Positions 21,413-30,428 of a DNA stretch of 64,000 bases are shown one piece after another (position 1 is the first letter of the stretch; each line of letters starts with the position of its first letter). This DNA comes from Actinomyces sp. ZJ308 (lineage in GTDB: Bacteria; Actinomycetota; Actinomycetes; Actinomycetales; Actinomycetaceae). The stretch spans positions 115,866-179,865 of the forward strand of contig NZ_JAAIJY010000005.1 in the NCBI RefSeq assembly GCF_011752065.1, written 5' to 3'. A program made the position numbers and the translations under genes. The notes under the pieces are model-generated. The model ran no database searches, was not told where the DNA came from, and saw only the letters and a program-made list of their open reading frames with translations.

Positions 21413-22636
21413 TCAGTTCGTGTCCTCGCGGTCCTGGCCCTGGCGGTGCTCCCGCATGAGGCGGATGAATCGGTCGAAGAGGTGCTCGGCGTCGTGGGGG
21501 CCGGCGGCCGCCTCGGGGTGGTACTGCACGGAGAAGGCCGGTAGGTCCAGTGCCCGCAGTCCTTCGACGACGCCGTCGTTGAGTCCCAGGTGGGAGACCT
21601 CCACCCGCCCGTAGCGGCCGTTGTCGAAGGGAGCGACGGAAGGGGCGTCGACCGGTGCGTCGACGGCGAAGCCGTGGTTGTGGGCGGTGATCTCCACCTT
21701 GCCGGTGGCGCGGTCCAGGACGGGCTGGTTGACGCCTCGGTGCCCGTAGGCGAGCTTGTAGGTGCCGTATCCCAGTGCCCGTCCCAGGAGCTGGTTGCCC
21801 AGGCAGATGCCGAAGAAGGGGATACCCGCGTCGAGCACGCCCCGGAGAAGCCCGATCTCGGCGTCGGCGGTTCCCGGGTCACCGGGGCCGTTGGAGAACA
21901 GGACCCCGTCGGGCCTGAGGGCGAGGATCTCGGAGAGAGTCGTGGACTGGGGCAGGACGTGGACGCGCACGCCGCGCTCGGCGAGCTGCCACGGGGTGCG
22001 CGACTTGATGCCCAGGTCGATGGCGGCCAGTACCGCGACCGGCTCGCTCCCCTCGGTCGGCCCGCTGGGCTCGACGACGTAGCCCGAGGGGGTTGTCACC
22101 TCGGAGGCCAGGGCGCGGCCGGTCATGGGCGGCTCGCTGCGCACGGCCTCCAGGCAGATGTCGATGCAGGCCCGGCTGGGACCACCGGGATCGGTGGCGC
22201 CGGCCGGCAGGGCCTCTCCGGAGAAGATGCCGCCGCGCATGGCGCCGGCCTCGCGCAGGTGCCGGGTCAGGGCCCGGGTGTCGACCTCGCAGAGCCCGAC
22301 GATGCCGGCGCCGCGCAGGTCGTCCTCCAGCTCTCGACGGGACCGCCAGCTGGAGGCTCGCCGGGCCGGCTCGCGCACGACGTATCCGGCCACCCAGATG
22401 CGGTCGGACTCGGCGTCCTCGTCATTGACTCCGGTGTTGCCGATGTGCGGCGCGGTCTGCACCACGATCTGGCGGTGGTAGGAGGGGTCGGTGAGGGTCT
22501 CCTGGTACCCGGTCATCCCGGTGGAGAAGACGATCTCCCCGATGGTGCGTCCTTGAGCCCCGTAGCTACGGCCCCGCAGGGCCCAGCCGTCCTCCAGGAC
22601 GAGGAGGGCGGCTGGGCGGTGGGTTGACTCAGGCAT
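21413..22636 (-). CDS. carA: carbamoyl-phosphate synthase small (glutaminase) subunit
   Basis: 407 residues. The class I amidotransferase triad is visible: the Cys in [17 protein letters not shown] and the His-x-Glu in [13 protein letters not shown]. It releases ammonia from glutamine and channels it to CarB. The start [17 protein letters not shown] overlaps the end of pyrC by 8 bp, which supports it over more distant in-frame starts. Domain order (N-terminal small-subunit domain, then glutaminase) and length are normal. Confidence 0.96.
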   Translation of the reverse strand: MPESTHRPAALLVLEDGWALRGRSYGAQGRTIGEIVFSTGMTGYQETLTDPSYHRQIVVQTAPHIGNTGVNDEDAESDRIWVAGYVVREPARRASSWRSRRELEDDLRGAGIVGLCEVDTRALTRHLREAGAMRGGIFSGEALPAGATDPGGPSRACIDICLEAVRSEPPMTGRALASEVTTPSGYVVEPSGPTEGSEPVAVLAAIDLGIKSRTPWQLAERGVRVHVLPQSTTLSEILALRPDGVLFSNGPGDPGTADAEIGLLRGVLDAGIPFFGICLGNQLLGRALGYGTYKLAYGHRGVNQPVLDRATGKVEITAHNHGFAVDAPVDAPSVAPFDNGRYGRVEVSHLGLNDGVVEGLRALDLPAFSVQYHPEAAAGPHDAEHLFDRFIRLMREHRQGQDREDTN

Positions 22637-23951
22637 GGGCCGAGCCGGCAGGGGCCTCGACGGGGGCCCCGTCCAGGACGGTGGGGCGGCCGTGGAGGAA
22701 GGTGGCCATGACCTGTCCCGGCAGCTCCATGCCCGCGTAGGGGGTATTGGTGGAGCTGGTCCACTGGGTGGCGCCGTCGACGGTGCGACGTACCTGGGGG
22801 TCCACCACAGTGACGTTGGCCGGGGCACCGATCTCGAGTTCACGCCCCTGGTCGCTCAAGCGACCGATGCGGGCCGGTGCCGAGGACATGGCCCTGGCGA
22901 TGTCGCGCCAGGTCATGCGACCGGTGCTCACCATCGTCTCGATCAGGATGCTCAGCGCGGTCTCCAGCCCCGTCATGCCGAAGGCGCCGGCCTGCCACTC
23001 GCAGTCCTTGTCCTCCAGCGGGTGGGGGGCGTGGTCGGTGCCGACCACGTCGATGGTGCCGTCGGCCAGGGCCTGGCGGACGGCCTCGACGTCCTCGGCC
23101 GTGCGCAGCGGCGGGTTGACCTTGTACAGGGGCGAGTAGGTGCGGGCCATCTCATCGGTCAGCAGGAGGTGGTGCGGGGTCACCTCGGCCGTGACGTTGA
23201 TGCCGCGGGCCTTGGCCCAGCGGATGATGTCGACGCTGCCGGCGGTGGACAGGTGGCATACGTGCAGGCGCGAGCCGACGTGCTCGGCCAGCAGGACGTC
23301 GCGGGCGATGATCGACTCCTCGGCAACGGCCGGCCATCCGCGCAGGCCCAGCTCGGCGGAGACGACGCCCTCGTGCATCTGGGAGCCCTCGGTGAGGCGG
23401 GGGTCCTGGGCGTGCTGGGCGATGACGCCGTCGAAGGACTTGACGTACTCCAGTGCCCGGCGCATGAGGACGGGGTCGGAGACGCACTTGCCGTCGTCGG
23501 AGAAGACGCGCACCCGGGCGGCGGAGGCGGCCATGGCGCCCATGTCGGACAGGTGCTCGCCGGCCAGACCGGCGGAGACGGCGCCGACCGGCTGGACGTC
23601 AACCCAGCCGGCCTCTCGTCCCAGCCGCAGGACCTGCTCGACGACGCCGGCGCTGTCCTGGACGGGGGTGGTGTTGGCCATCGCGAAGACGGCGGTGTAG
23701 CCGCCGGCGGCTGCGGCCCGGGTACCGGTGTAGACGGTCTCGGCCGACTCCCCGCCCGGCTCACGCAGGTGGGTGTGGATGTCGACGAGCCCGGGCAGGG
23801 CGATGAGCCCGTTCAGGTCGTGGCGCACGGCGTCGGCGGGGGCCTTCGCCACGGCGTCGGGGCCGATGGCGGTGATGGTGCCGTCGGTGATGAGGATGTC
23901 GGTGGGGTCCTCACCGTAGGGGCGGACACCGGTCAGGAGGTGGGAGGTCAC
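22629..23951 (-). CDS. pyrC: dihydroorotase
   Basis: 440 residues, class I dihydroorotase of the amidohydrolase fold, closing carbamoyl aspartate to dihydroorotate. The metal site [12 protein letters not shown] is intact near residue 60, with further ligands in [10 protein letters not shown] and [13 protein letters not shown]. It overlaps pyrB by 4 bp at its start and carA by 8 bp at its end, so the genes are tightly coupled. Confidence 0.96.
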   Translation of the reverse strand: MTSHLLTGVRPYGEDPTDILITDGTITAIGPDAVAKAPADAVRHDLNGLIALPGLVDIHTHLREPGGESAETVYTGTRAAAAGGYTAVFAMANTTPVQDSAGVVEQVLRLGREAGWVDVQPVGAVSAGLAGEHLSDMGAMAASAARVRVFSDDGKCVSDPVLMRRALEYVKSFDGVIAQHAQDPRLTEGSQMHEGVVSAELGLRGWPAVAEESIIARDVLLAEHVGSRLHVCHLSTAGSVDIIRWAKARGINVTAEVTPHHLLLTDEMARTYSPLYKVNPPLRTAEDVEAVRQALADGTIDVVGTDHAPHPLEDKDCEWQAGAFGMTGLETALSILIETMVSTGRMTWRDIARAMSSAPARIGRLSDQGRELEIGAPANVTVVDPQVRRTVDGATQWTSSTNTPYAGMELPGQVMATFLHGRPTVLDGAPVEAPAGSAHA

Positions 23952-24937
23952 AGCTGGTTCCCTTCGTCAGCGAGGAGGAGGTAGAGGGCGGCCATGCGCA
24001 CGGAGACGCCGTTGCCGACCTGCTCGATGATGCGCGAGCGGGGGTCGTCGGCGGCCTCGGCGGTGATCTCGAGGCCGCGGTTCATGGGGCCGGGGTGCAT
24101 GACGATGGCGTGCTCCGGCATGGCCCGTCGACGGGCGGAGTTGAGGCCGTAGACGCTGGAGTACTCGGCGGGGCTGGGGAAGAAGCCGCCGCCGGCGGCG
24201 CTCATGCGCTCACGCTGGACGCGCAGCATCATGACGGCGTCGGGCCGGACCCGCTCGATCGCCTCGTCGAGGTTGTAGGAGACCTCGCAGGGCCAGTTCT
24301 CCATGCCGATGGGAAGCAGCGTCGGAGGTGCCACGAGGGTGACCTCGGCACCGAGCGCCGTCATGAGGTCCACGTTGGAGCGGGCCACCCGGGAGTGCAG
24401 GACGTCTCCGACGATGATGACGCGCGCTCCTTCCAGGTCGCGCCCCTGCGGGGCGGGGCTGCCGTCCGCGGTGTCGGGGGCACCGGGGACGTACCAGCGG
24501 CGCAGGGTCATGGCGTCCAGAAGCGCCTGGGTGGGGTGCTGGTGGGTGCCGTCACCGGCGTTGAGCACGGGCACGTTGATCCAGCCGGCGTGGGCCAGCA
24601 GGTGGGCGGCGCCGCAGGCCGAGTGGCGTACGACGACGGCGTCCGCTCCCATGGCCATGATCGTCTGGGCGGTGTCCTTGAGGGACTCCCCCTTTGAAAG
24701 CGAGGAGCCCTTGGCGGAGAAGTTGATGACGTCGGCGCTCAGGCGCTTGGCGGCCGCCTCGAAGGACAGGCGGGTGCGGGTGGAGTCCTCGAAGAAGAGG
24801 TTGACCACGGTCTTACCGCGCAGAGTGGGAAGCTTCTTGACCGCGCGGCTCTGGGTGGCGGCCATGGCCTCGGCGGTGTCCAGGACCATGACCGCCTCGT
24901 CGTGGGTCAGGTCCTTGGCGGAGAGCAGGTGCTTCAT
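23948..24937 (-). CDS. pyrB: aspartate carbamoyltransferase catalytic subunit
   Basis: 329 residues. The carbamoyl-phosphate loop [18 protein letters not shown], the catalytic loop [17 protein letters not shown] and [12 protein letters not shown] identify it. No regulatory PyrI subunit is present, as usual in actinobacteria. The frame overlaps pyrR by 4 bp and pyrC by 4 bp. Confidence 0.97.
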   Translation of the reverse strand: MKHLLSAKDLTHDEAVMVLDTAEAMAATQSRAVKKLPTLRGKTVVNLFFEDSTRTRLSFEAAAKRLSADVINFSAKGSSLSKGESLKDTAQTIMAMGADAVVVRHSACGAAHLLAHAGWINVPVLNAGDGTHQHPTQALLDAMTLRRWYVPGAPDTADGSPAPQGRDLEGARVIIVGDVLHSRVARSNVDLMTALGAEVTLVAPPTLLPIGMENWPCEVSYNLDEAIERVRPDAVMMLRVQRERMSAAGGGFFPSPAEYSSVYGLNSARRRAMPEHAIVMHPGPMNRGLEITAEAADDPRSRIIEQVGNGVSVRMAALYLLLADEGNQL

Positions 24938-25605
24938 CGGGTGGCCTCCTGGTCGGTGCGCTCACTCGAACGCTCAGTGGGGACGTCTGCAGGAACGATG
25001 GTGACGGCGTCGGTGGAGGCGCCGAGCTCGGTCAGGGAGACCACGACCTTCTCAGCACGGGACGTCGGCAGGTTCTTGCCCACGTAGTCGGCCCGGATGG
25101 GCAGCTCCCGGTGACCACGGTCGACGAGGGTGGCCAGCTGCACGGCCCGGGGACGTCCGATAGCGCCCAGGGCGTCGAGGGCGGCCCGGATCGTGCGCCC
25201 GGAGTAGAGGACGTCGTCAACGAGGATGACGACCTTGCCGTCGATACCCCCTTGGGGGATCTCCGTGGGACGAGGCACGCGGATGGGGTGACGTCCCAGA
25301 TCGTCTCGGTACATGGTGATGTCCAGGGTGCCGACCGGAACCCCTGCACCGGTCACCTTCGACTGCCCCGCCGGCTCGCTCTGCCGGGTCCCCTCCTTCG
25401 AGGCGACGGCGAGCGCCTCGACGAGTCTGAGCGCAAGAGGTACTCCCCCGCTGGGGATCCCCAGGACGACGACGTCCTGGGATCCGTGATTGCGTTCCAG
25501 GATCTCGTGCGCAATACGGAACAGGGATCGGGCTATCTCGGGAGGTCCGAGGATCTCCTTGCCCGAGGATGGTGCGCTGGTAGCGCCTGACAAACGTTCG
25601 GCCAT
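24934..25605 (-). CDS. pyrR: PyrR, pyrimidine operon RNA-binding regulator / uracil phosphoribosyltransferase
   Basis: 223 residues, somewhat longer than the ~180 usual because of an insert near residues 75-95 ([12 protein letters not shown] region). The PRPP-binding motif [20 protein letters not shown] is clear. PyrR senses UMP/UTP and represses the pyr operon by binding its mRNA. It is the first gene of the operon, with a GGAAGGAGG ribosome site; in mycobacteria PyrR is thought to block translation at this site, and the short leader here would allow the same. Confidence 0.95.
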   Translation of the reverse strand: MAERLSGATSAPSSGKEILGPPEIARSLFRIAHEILERNHGSQDVVVLGIPSGGVPLALRLVEALAVASKEGTRQSEPAGQSKVTGAGVPVGTLDITMYRDDLGRHPIRVPRPTEIPQGGIDGKVVILVDDVLYSGRTIRAALDALGAIGRPRAVQLATLVDRGHRELPIRADYVGKNLPTSRAEKVVVSLTELGASTDAVTIVPADVPTERSSERTDQEATR

Positions 25606-25661
25606 TTCAGGCCTCCTTCCCCGCCTCTCCGGACGGACTTAAAGGATGTCGGTCGACCGTA

Positions 25662-25667
25662 AGTTTA
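25662..25667 (-). promoter_or_regulatory. -10 box of a candidate pyr operon promoter
   Basis: Minus-strand TAAACT lies about 57 bp before the pyrR ATG, implying a leader of roughly 50 nt that ends in the GGAAGGAGG ribosome site. The leader is too short for a full antiterminator/terminator pair, pointing to translational control by PyrR. Confidence 0.4.
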
Positions 25668-25995
25668 CGTCGCCGCGATGGGCTCCGCGCGACAGAACCG
25701 AAGGACTCTCCGAGACGAAGATCACGCCGGCGCAGGGTGAATCGGTCCGGTGCCTGGTGCGGATCGCAAGAGGGAGTGATCCCCATCTACAGAAGCTCCG
25801 TGAAAATGTCATACTCTTGCTCCAATGCCGCAGCGTCGTCAGACGTTGGACAGCGAGATCGTCACAATATGTCGAGAGCTTGAGAAGTGAGTGCCGGATC
25901 CGTCTGAGCCCGATTGAGAGCTGAACGATGTCGCGAGGCAGGTAAGGACCCGGGTCGCTGCCGCGTCAGCGACTTCTTCTCAAGCAAGGAATGAT
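25668..25995. other. intergenic region between the pyr operon and the GH16 gene
   Basis: 328 bp without a supported gene. It is less GC-rich around 25800-25880 (GTCATACTCTTGCT and GTCACAATATGTCG) and should hold the promoter of the divergent glycosidase gene. I could not single out a convincing -35/-10 pair. An AAGGAA ribosome site precedes the glycosidase ATG. Confidence 0.4.
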
Positions 25996-26859
25996 ATGAC
26001 TCTCCCTACTCGACGTTCAGTCATCGCAGGTCTTGGCGCCGGGACCGGCTTGGCCGCTGCCGGCCTGCTCTCCCACCCGCCCGCCGTCGGAGCCGAACCG
26101 GCGCACAGCTTCGGCTCCGTCATCTTCGATGAGCAGTTCTCTCAAGGACCCGATTTCTCCTCGTCCCGATGGCGGGACAACCGCTTGGAGCCCGAGTCCT
26201 GCACGAGCTACGACTGGGGGGTGTTCACGCATGACACCCACAGCGTCAGTGATGGCGTCGGGCACCTCCTGTGGCGCAAGCGCGCCACTGCGCTCAAGGG
26301 TTTCCAGAATCGCTTCGACAAGGAGGAGACCGTTCGCTACGTCGACCAGACCTTCGTCACCACGCAGGGGCTTTTCTCCTTCGTCTACGGCTCGCTGGAG
26401 ACCAGGGCGCGCTTCCCTCAGTCGGATGAGGGGCTGTTCGCCGGGATCTGGTTGAGAGCGGACGACGAGAGGAACGGAGGTGAGATCGATGTGGTCGAGA
26501 CCTACGGCGGCGGTAGCGCCACCGGCATCGCCGAGTCGACCGTCCACTTCGGACAGGCGGGAGGCACGGGAAGCAACCTGGGGGTCTCACCGCGGCCCGA
26601 TCTCACCCAGTGGCACACCTACGGGATGGAGAGGACTCCTGAGAGGATCCTCTTCCTCTTCGACGGTCAGCCGTACCACGAGGTGCCGCGTTCGGCCTCG
26701 CAGCAGGAGTTCGATGCCTGCTTCGGTCCCGCTTCCTCGTACCACCTCTGCATGACCACGCACACCGGAAGCATTCATCGAGGACGGCTCAATCACGAGG
26801 GCTTCACTCAGGCCCAGGTGGACATCGACTACATCGTTGTCCGTGCGATGGACGGGTAG
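25996..26859 (+). CDS. secreted glycoside hydrolase family 16-like protein (Tat signal)
   Basis: 287 residues. The N-terminus PTRRSVIAGLG plus a hydrophobic stretch and AVGA near 30-33 look like a twin-arginine signal peptide. The rest is a jelly-roll laminarinase-like domain, with the GH16 active-site pattern GGEIDVVE: nucleophile Glu163, Asp165 and acid/base Glu168. A role in cutting beta-glucans or related galactans is likely from the family, but the substrate is not known. It stands alone on the plus strand between minus-strand genes. Confidence 0.85.
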   Translation: MTLPTRRSVIAGLGAGTGLAAAGLLSHPPAVGAEPAHSFGSVIFDEQFSQGPDFSSSRWRDNRLEPESCTSYDWGVFTHDTHSVSDGVGHLLWRKRATALKGFQNRFDKEETVRYVDQTFVTTQGLFSFVYGSLETRARFPQSDEGLFAGIWLRADDERNGGEIDVVETYGGGSATGIAESTVHFGQAGGTGSNLGVSPRPDLTQWHTYGMERTPERILFLFDGQPYHEVPRSASQQEFDACFGPASSYHLCMTTHTGSIHRGRLNHEGFTQAQVDIDYIVVRAMDG

Positions 26860-26898
26860 CCGGATCGATGTCCCTGGCCTCCGCCCCTGGTCGGCTCC

Positions 26899-27753
26899 CT
26901 ACGGGCGGGGTTGGCTGAGCAGGTCGCGCAGGCTGAGGGGGTGTCTGCCGGTCAGCCGCTCGACGGCGTCCGAGACGACGTCGAGCTCACCGGTGGCGAT
27001 GGCGGTGTAGGTACTCACCCACGCGTCCTTCTCCCAGTCGGGAACGTCGTAGTGGGCACGGGAGGCGTAGGCCTCCTCGACGGTCTCCTCGTGGTAGACC
27101 GTCCTCCTCCCAGTGACCTCGGTCATGATCTGCGCCGCCTCCTCCATGGTGAAGGCCTGCGGGCCGGTGAGGTCGTAGGTGGCGCCGTCATGGCGCCGAT
27201 CACCGGTAGCAAGATCCTTGAGGATCGCGGCTGCGGCTGCGGCGACGTCGGCTCTCGCCACCGCCCCTACTCTCCCGCCGCCGGCGGGTCCGGTGATGGA
27301 GCCCTCGGCCCCGATCTCGATGAAGAAGTCGGTGTAGAAGGAGTCACGCAGGAAGGTGTAGCCCATCCCGGAGTCTCGCAGAGCCTCCTCGGTGTACCAG
27401 TGGGTGCGGGCGAGGGTGAAGGTTGCCTGCGGGGAGGCCCCTAGGAAAGACGTGTACACCACGTGCTTGACCCCGGCCCGCGCCGCGGCGGCGATGAAGA
27501 TGCGGTGCTGCTCCAGGCGGTCCTCGGACTCGGCCGCCGAGACCATGAAGAGGAGGTCGACACCGGAGAGGGCCTGGACGGCGTCCTGCTCGTTCCCGTA
27601 GTCGGCCACGGACACGTCGCCCGCCCACGCGGGAGCCCGGGAGACGTCCCTGACCAGGAGCCGTGGGGCAAGACCGGCATCGCGCAGCTGCTCGGCTACC
27701 GCACCGCCGATCTTCCCGGTGGCGCCTGTGACGGCGATCAGAGGTGTGCTCAT
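26899..27753 (-). CDS. NmrA-like NAD(P)-binding protein (QorB-type atypical SDR)
   Basis: 284 residues. The N-terminal VTGATGKIGGAVAEQL is an NmrA/SDR nucleotide-binding loop, and HVVYTSFLGASPQATF with THWYTEEALRDSGMGYTFLR is typical of the QorB/azoreductase-like NmrA group. Members are NADPH quinone reductases or redox sensors; which applies cannot be told. Its start overlaps the upstream membrane-protein stop by 4 bp. Confidence 0.85.
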   Translation of the reverse strand: MSTPLIAVTGATGKIGGAVAEQLRDAGLAPRLLVRDVSRAPAWAGDVSVADYGNEQDAVQALSGVDLLFMVSAAESEDRLEQHRIFIAAAARAGVKHVVYTSFLGASPQATFTLARTHWYTEEALRDSGMGYTFLRDSFYTDFFIEIGAEGSITGPAGGGRVGAVARADVAAAAAAILKDLATGDRRHDGATYDLTGPQAFTMEEAAQIMTEVTGRRTVYHEETVEEAYASRAHYDVPDWEKDAWVSTYTAIATGELDVVSDAVERLTGRHPLSLRDLLSQPRP

Positions 27754-28616
27754 TGCGGTTCTCCTTCCGACGTCGAGCGTGGACTCACACTGGCGTCCAG
27801 TGCTGTGATCCTCCTGAGAAGATAGATGTACCCCACTGTCAGCAGGACCTGGACCACGGCCCAGAAGACGGTCATCGGTCCAAGAGTGCCGTTGATCAGC
27901 CGATCACTGTCGCTCTCCGCAGCCTCGATCAGGGTCGCGTACATGATCACGGTGGGGATGCCGAGCACGATGCTGGCGGCCAGCAGCGCCGATGTCGGCA
28001 TCTTGGCCTCGGTCCAGCCGTCGGGCTGAGTCCTGTCGGTCTGGGAGTGCGCTTGTATGCAGGCGATGAGGGAGACGACGAAGCTGCTGATCCACCCGAC
28101 GCCGACGACGATCGGGCCGAAGAAGAGGATCAGCATGGCCAGCACGATCAGACCGATGTCGTCAGGTCCCAGGTACTCGGAGGCAACGAAGAAGGTTGCG
28201 GTGACAATGAGCTGAATGATCGTGGTGATGAGCCCAACGATGCTGCCCGATACCGCGACCCGGCGGTTCGTGGTGCGTTTGCGTTCTGCGATGAGGGCCG
28301 GATCATTCCAGTTTCCCCCTGGGACCGGAACCAGCACCGGTGGCGGGTAGGGAACGTACGGGACAGGGCCGGGAACGCCCCACGGATAGCCGCCAGGTCC
28401 TGCCGGAGGCGGCTGGTTGCCTCCCAGGGGCGGTGGTCCACCGGGATAGCCCGCTCCCGGCCCTTGGGCCGGGCGGTCGACGTTGAGAGGACCGGAGCTC
28501 GGCCGTACGGGGTCCTGCGGAATATGCGCCCCGTCTGAGGACGCCGAATCCCCTTTGATGTAGGGGTAGTCACTGGGGTCATGGGGAGGTAGCTGGGTCA
28601 CAGGAGGCTCCGGCAT
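27750..28616 (-). CDS. membrane protein with proline-rich N-terminus, function unknown
   Basis: 288 residues. Residues 1 to about 105 are a proline- and glycine-rich, probably cytoplasmic or exposed tail (PPLGGNQPPPAGPGGYPW, VPYVPYPPPVLVPVPGG). Four hydrophobic helices follow, around IVGLITTIIQLIVTATFFV, IGLIVLAMLILFFGPIVVG, LLAASIVLGIPTVIMYATL and VFWAVVQVLLTVGYIYLL. I do not recognise a family; the layout resembles proline-rich four-helix proteins common in actinobacteria. It overlaps the NmrA-like gene, so the two are co-transcribed. No clear ribosome site precedes the ATG. Confidence 0.7.
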   Translation of the reverse strand: MPEPPVTQLPPHDPSDYPYIKGDSASSDGAHIPQDPVRPSSGPLNVDRPAQGPGAGYPGGPPPLGGNQPPPAGPGGYPWGVPGPVPYVPYPPPVLVPVPGGNWNDPALIAERKRTTNRRVAVSGSIVGLITTIIQLIVTATFFVASEYLGPDDIGLIVLAMLILFFGPIVVGVGWISSFVVSLIACIQAHSQTDRTQPDGWTEAKMPTSALLAASIVLGIPTVIMYATLIEAAESDSDRLINGTLGPMTVFWAVVQVLLTVGYIYLLRRITALDASVSPRSTSEGEPQ

Positions 28617-28716
28617 CGGCGGATGGACGTGGTCCAGGCTAGGTTACGCCGGTCGGTCGCGCCCGGATCACGGCATAGGGAGTACGCCCCATGTCGTGAG
28701 CAAGGCATCCAGGAGC

Positions 28717-29208
28717 TCAACGCAACGTGTCCGCGAGGTCGCCGATGCGCCCCAGGAGTCCCCCGAGGTACCGGGGGGACTCGTCCGTGGAGAGCATTCG
28801 GCTGAGCGTCATGGCCTCATCCACGGCGACGGGGGCGTCGACGTCATCGTTGTAGACGATCTCCCAGGTGGCGACTCGGGCTATGGCCCGATCGACGGCC
28901 GGCATGCGTCCCAGCGTCCAGCCCTGGGCATAGGTCTGGATCGTCTCATCGACGTCGGCCAGGTGATCGCACACGCCGTCGAGGATCTCCCGGGTGTAGG
29001 CGGGGGCCTCGGTGTGGTTCGCCGAGCTGACGGCGCGCAGCTGCGCAAAGGAGCGCAGCTCCTCGGCGTCGTGGGAGGTCAGCATCCCACGCTGGTCGGC
29101 CTCGAAGAGGATCTCGATCGCACGCCGACGCGCCTTGGTACGGGCGGTGACCGGATGACGCGATGCGGGGCTCGAGTGGGCCGAGCCCTCCTCGGGGTTC
29201 TCGGCCAT
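28717..29208 (-). CDS. nusB: transcription antitermination factor NusB
   Basis: 163 residues, all-helical RNA-binding protein acting with NusE at boxA in rRNA operons. TARTKARRRAIEILFEADQRG, the middle LGRMPAVDRAIARVATWEIVY and DAPVAVDEAMTLSRM with the closing GGLLGRIGDLAD are the family signature. The ATG overlaps the efp stop (TGATG), so it is translationally coupled to efp. Confidence 0.95.
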   Translation of the reverse strand: MAENPEEGSAHSSPASRHPVTARTKARRRAIEILFEADQRGMLTSHDAEELRSFAQLRAVSSANHTEAPAYTREILDGVCDHLADVDETIQTYAQGWTLGRMPAVDRAIARVATWEIVYNDDVDAPVAVDEAMTLSRMLSTDESPRYLGGLLGRIGDLADTLR

Positions 29209-29771
29209 CAGTCGGTGACGCGGGAGATGTAGGAGCCGGAGCGGGTGTCCACCTTCACCTTGTCACCGGTGTTGAGGAACAGCGGGACCTGGATCTCGGC
29301 ACCGGTCTCAACGGTGGCGGGCTTGGTGCCGGCGCTGGAGCGGTCGCCCTGAAGACCCGGCTCGGTGTGGGAGATCGTCAGGACCACGGAGGCCGGCAGC
29401 TCGACGAATAGGACGGCGTCCTCGTGGAAGGCCACGATGACGTCCTGGTTCTCGAGCATGAAGGTGGCGGCCTCACCGACAGTGGCCGAAGGGACGTAGG
29501 TCTGCTCGTAGGACTTGACGTCCATGAAGACGTAGTCATCCCCGTCCTTGTAGAGGTACTGCATGTCGCGCCGGTCAACGGTTGCCGTCTCGACCTTGAG
29601 ACCGGCGTTGAAGGTCTTGTCGACGGTCTTGCCGGACAGGACGTTCTTGATCTTGGTGCGCACGAAGGCGGGGCCCTTACCGGGCTTGACGTGCTGGAAC
29701 TCCACTACCTGCCACAGCTGGCCCTCGAGGTTGAGCACCATGCCGTTCTTCAGGTCGTTCGTCGTTGCCAC
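29208..29771 (-). CDS. efp: elongation factor P
   Basis: 187 residues. EF-P rescues ribosomes stalled at polyproline. The domain I loop is Pro30-Gly-Lys-Gly-Pro34, the PGKGP form found in actinobacteria and believed to work with an unmodified lysine; no modification gene is seen nearby. The end [11 protein letters not shown] is the usual C-terminus. It lies between the aro genes and nusB. The many proline-rich surface proteins in this window make EF-P relevant. Confidence 0.96.
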   Translation of the reverse strand: MATTNDLKNGMVLNLEGQLWQVVEFQHVKPGKGPAFVRTKIKNVLSGKTVDKTFNAGLKVETATVDRRDMQYLYKDGDDYVFMDVKSYEQTYVPSATVGEAATFMLENQDVIVAFHEDAVLFVELPASVVLTISHTEPGLQGDRSSAGTKPATVETGAEIQVPLFLNTGDKVKVDTRSGSYISRVTD

Positions 29772-29861
29772 GAGGGTTTCCTCACTGTTGCGTTGCGTCT
29801 AGGACTCGCTGATCCTACCGCGACGTGCTGGGCTCACCCGGCCACGGGTGTGTCACGCCCG

Positions 29862-30428
29862 TCACGAGTGGCGGGAGAAACCGGATCTCACGGTGCGCAT
29901 GATCTCGTCGCAGGCCTCCTCGGGCGTGGTCGAGGTCGTGTCGACGACGACGTCGGCCAGCTCCCGGCACCTGGTCCGGCGCTCGTGGAGCATCTGGACG
30001 AACTGGTGGTGGACGGTGCCCAGGGCCACGGACCGGGGCGCGTCCAAACCGTTTCGGGTGGCGAGCACCCGGGTGGCGCAGGTCAGCGCCACTACTCGCA
30101 GATCCCGGCCTTGGCCGAGCCGCGGGTCCGCGAGGCTCTCGCGTATCCGACGATCCCCCAGGCAGCCCGAGCCCAGGGCCACGACGCCGCCCCCGGCCGC
30201 CGCACGCTCCAGGAGCCGGAGCGCGGTATCGGCCTCGACCCGGCGGTACTCGGCCTCCGGCACCGCTACGAGCGCCAGGTCGGGGCTGGTTCCCAGCTCG
30301 TCGGCGACGCTGCGACCCAGGTCGAGAACGGGCAGGTTCTCGGCGTTTCCCAGGGCTCGCCCCACGCTGGAGCAGCCCGCTCCCGGAGGACCGATGAGAA
30401 CCAGGACGCTGGGTGAGCGGGTGCTCAA
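29862..30428 (-). CDS. shikimate-kinase-like protein lacking the P-loop lysine
   Basis: 188 residues. It has the layout of shikimate kinase: a Walker-A-like loop VLVLIGPPGAGCSSVGRALG, a Glu-rich helix EYRRVEADTALRLLERA, GGGVVALGSGCLGD in place of the GGG loop, and the C-terminal RCRELADVVVDTTSTTPEEA. The invariant P-loop Lys is replaced by Cys (GAGCSS), and the DTD that binds shikimate reads LDLGRS. It is thus unlikely to phosphorylate shikimate, which the AroK half of the neighbouring fusion can do. The start is a TTG overlapping the aroKB stop by 4 bp. A structural, regulatory or changed-substrate role is possible. Confidence 0.75.
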   Translation of the reverse strand: MSTRSPSVLVLIGPPGAGCSSVGRALGNAENLPVLDLGRSVADELGTSPDLALVAVPEAEYRRVEADTALRLLERAAAGGGVVALGSGCLGDRRIRESLADPRLGQGRDLRVVALTCATRVLATRNGLDAPRSVALGTVHHQFVQMLHERRTRCRELADVVVDTTSTTPEEACDEIMRTVRSGFSRHS

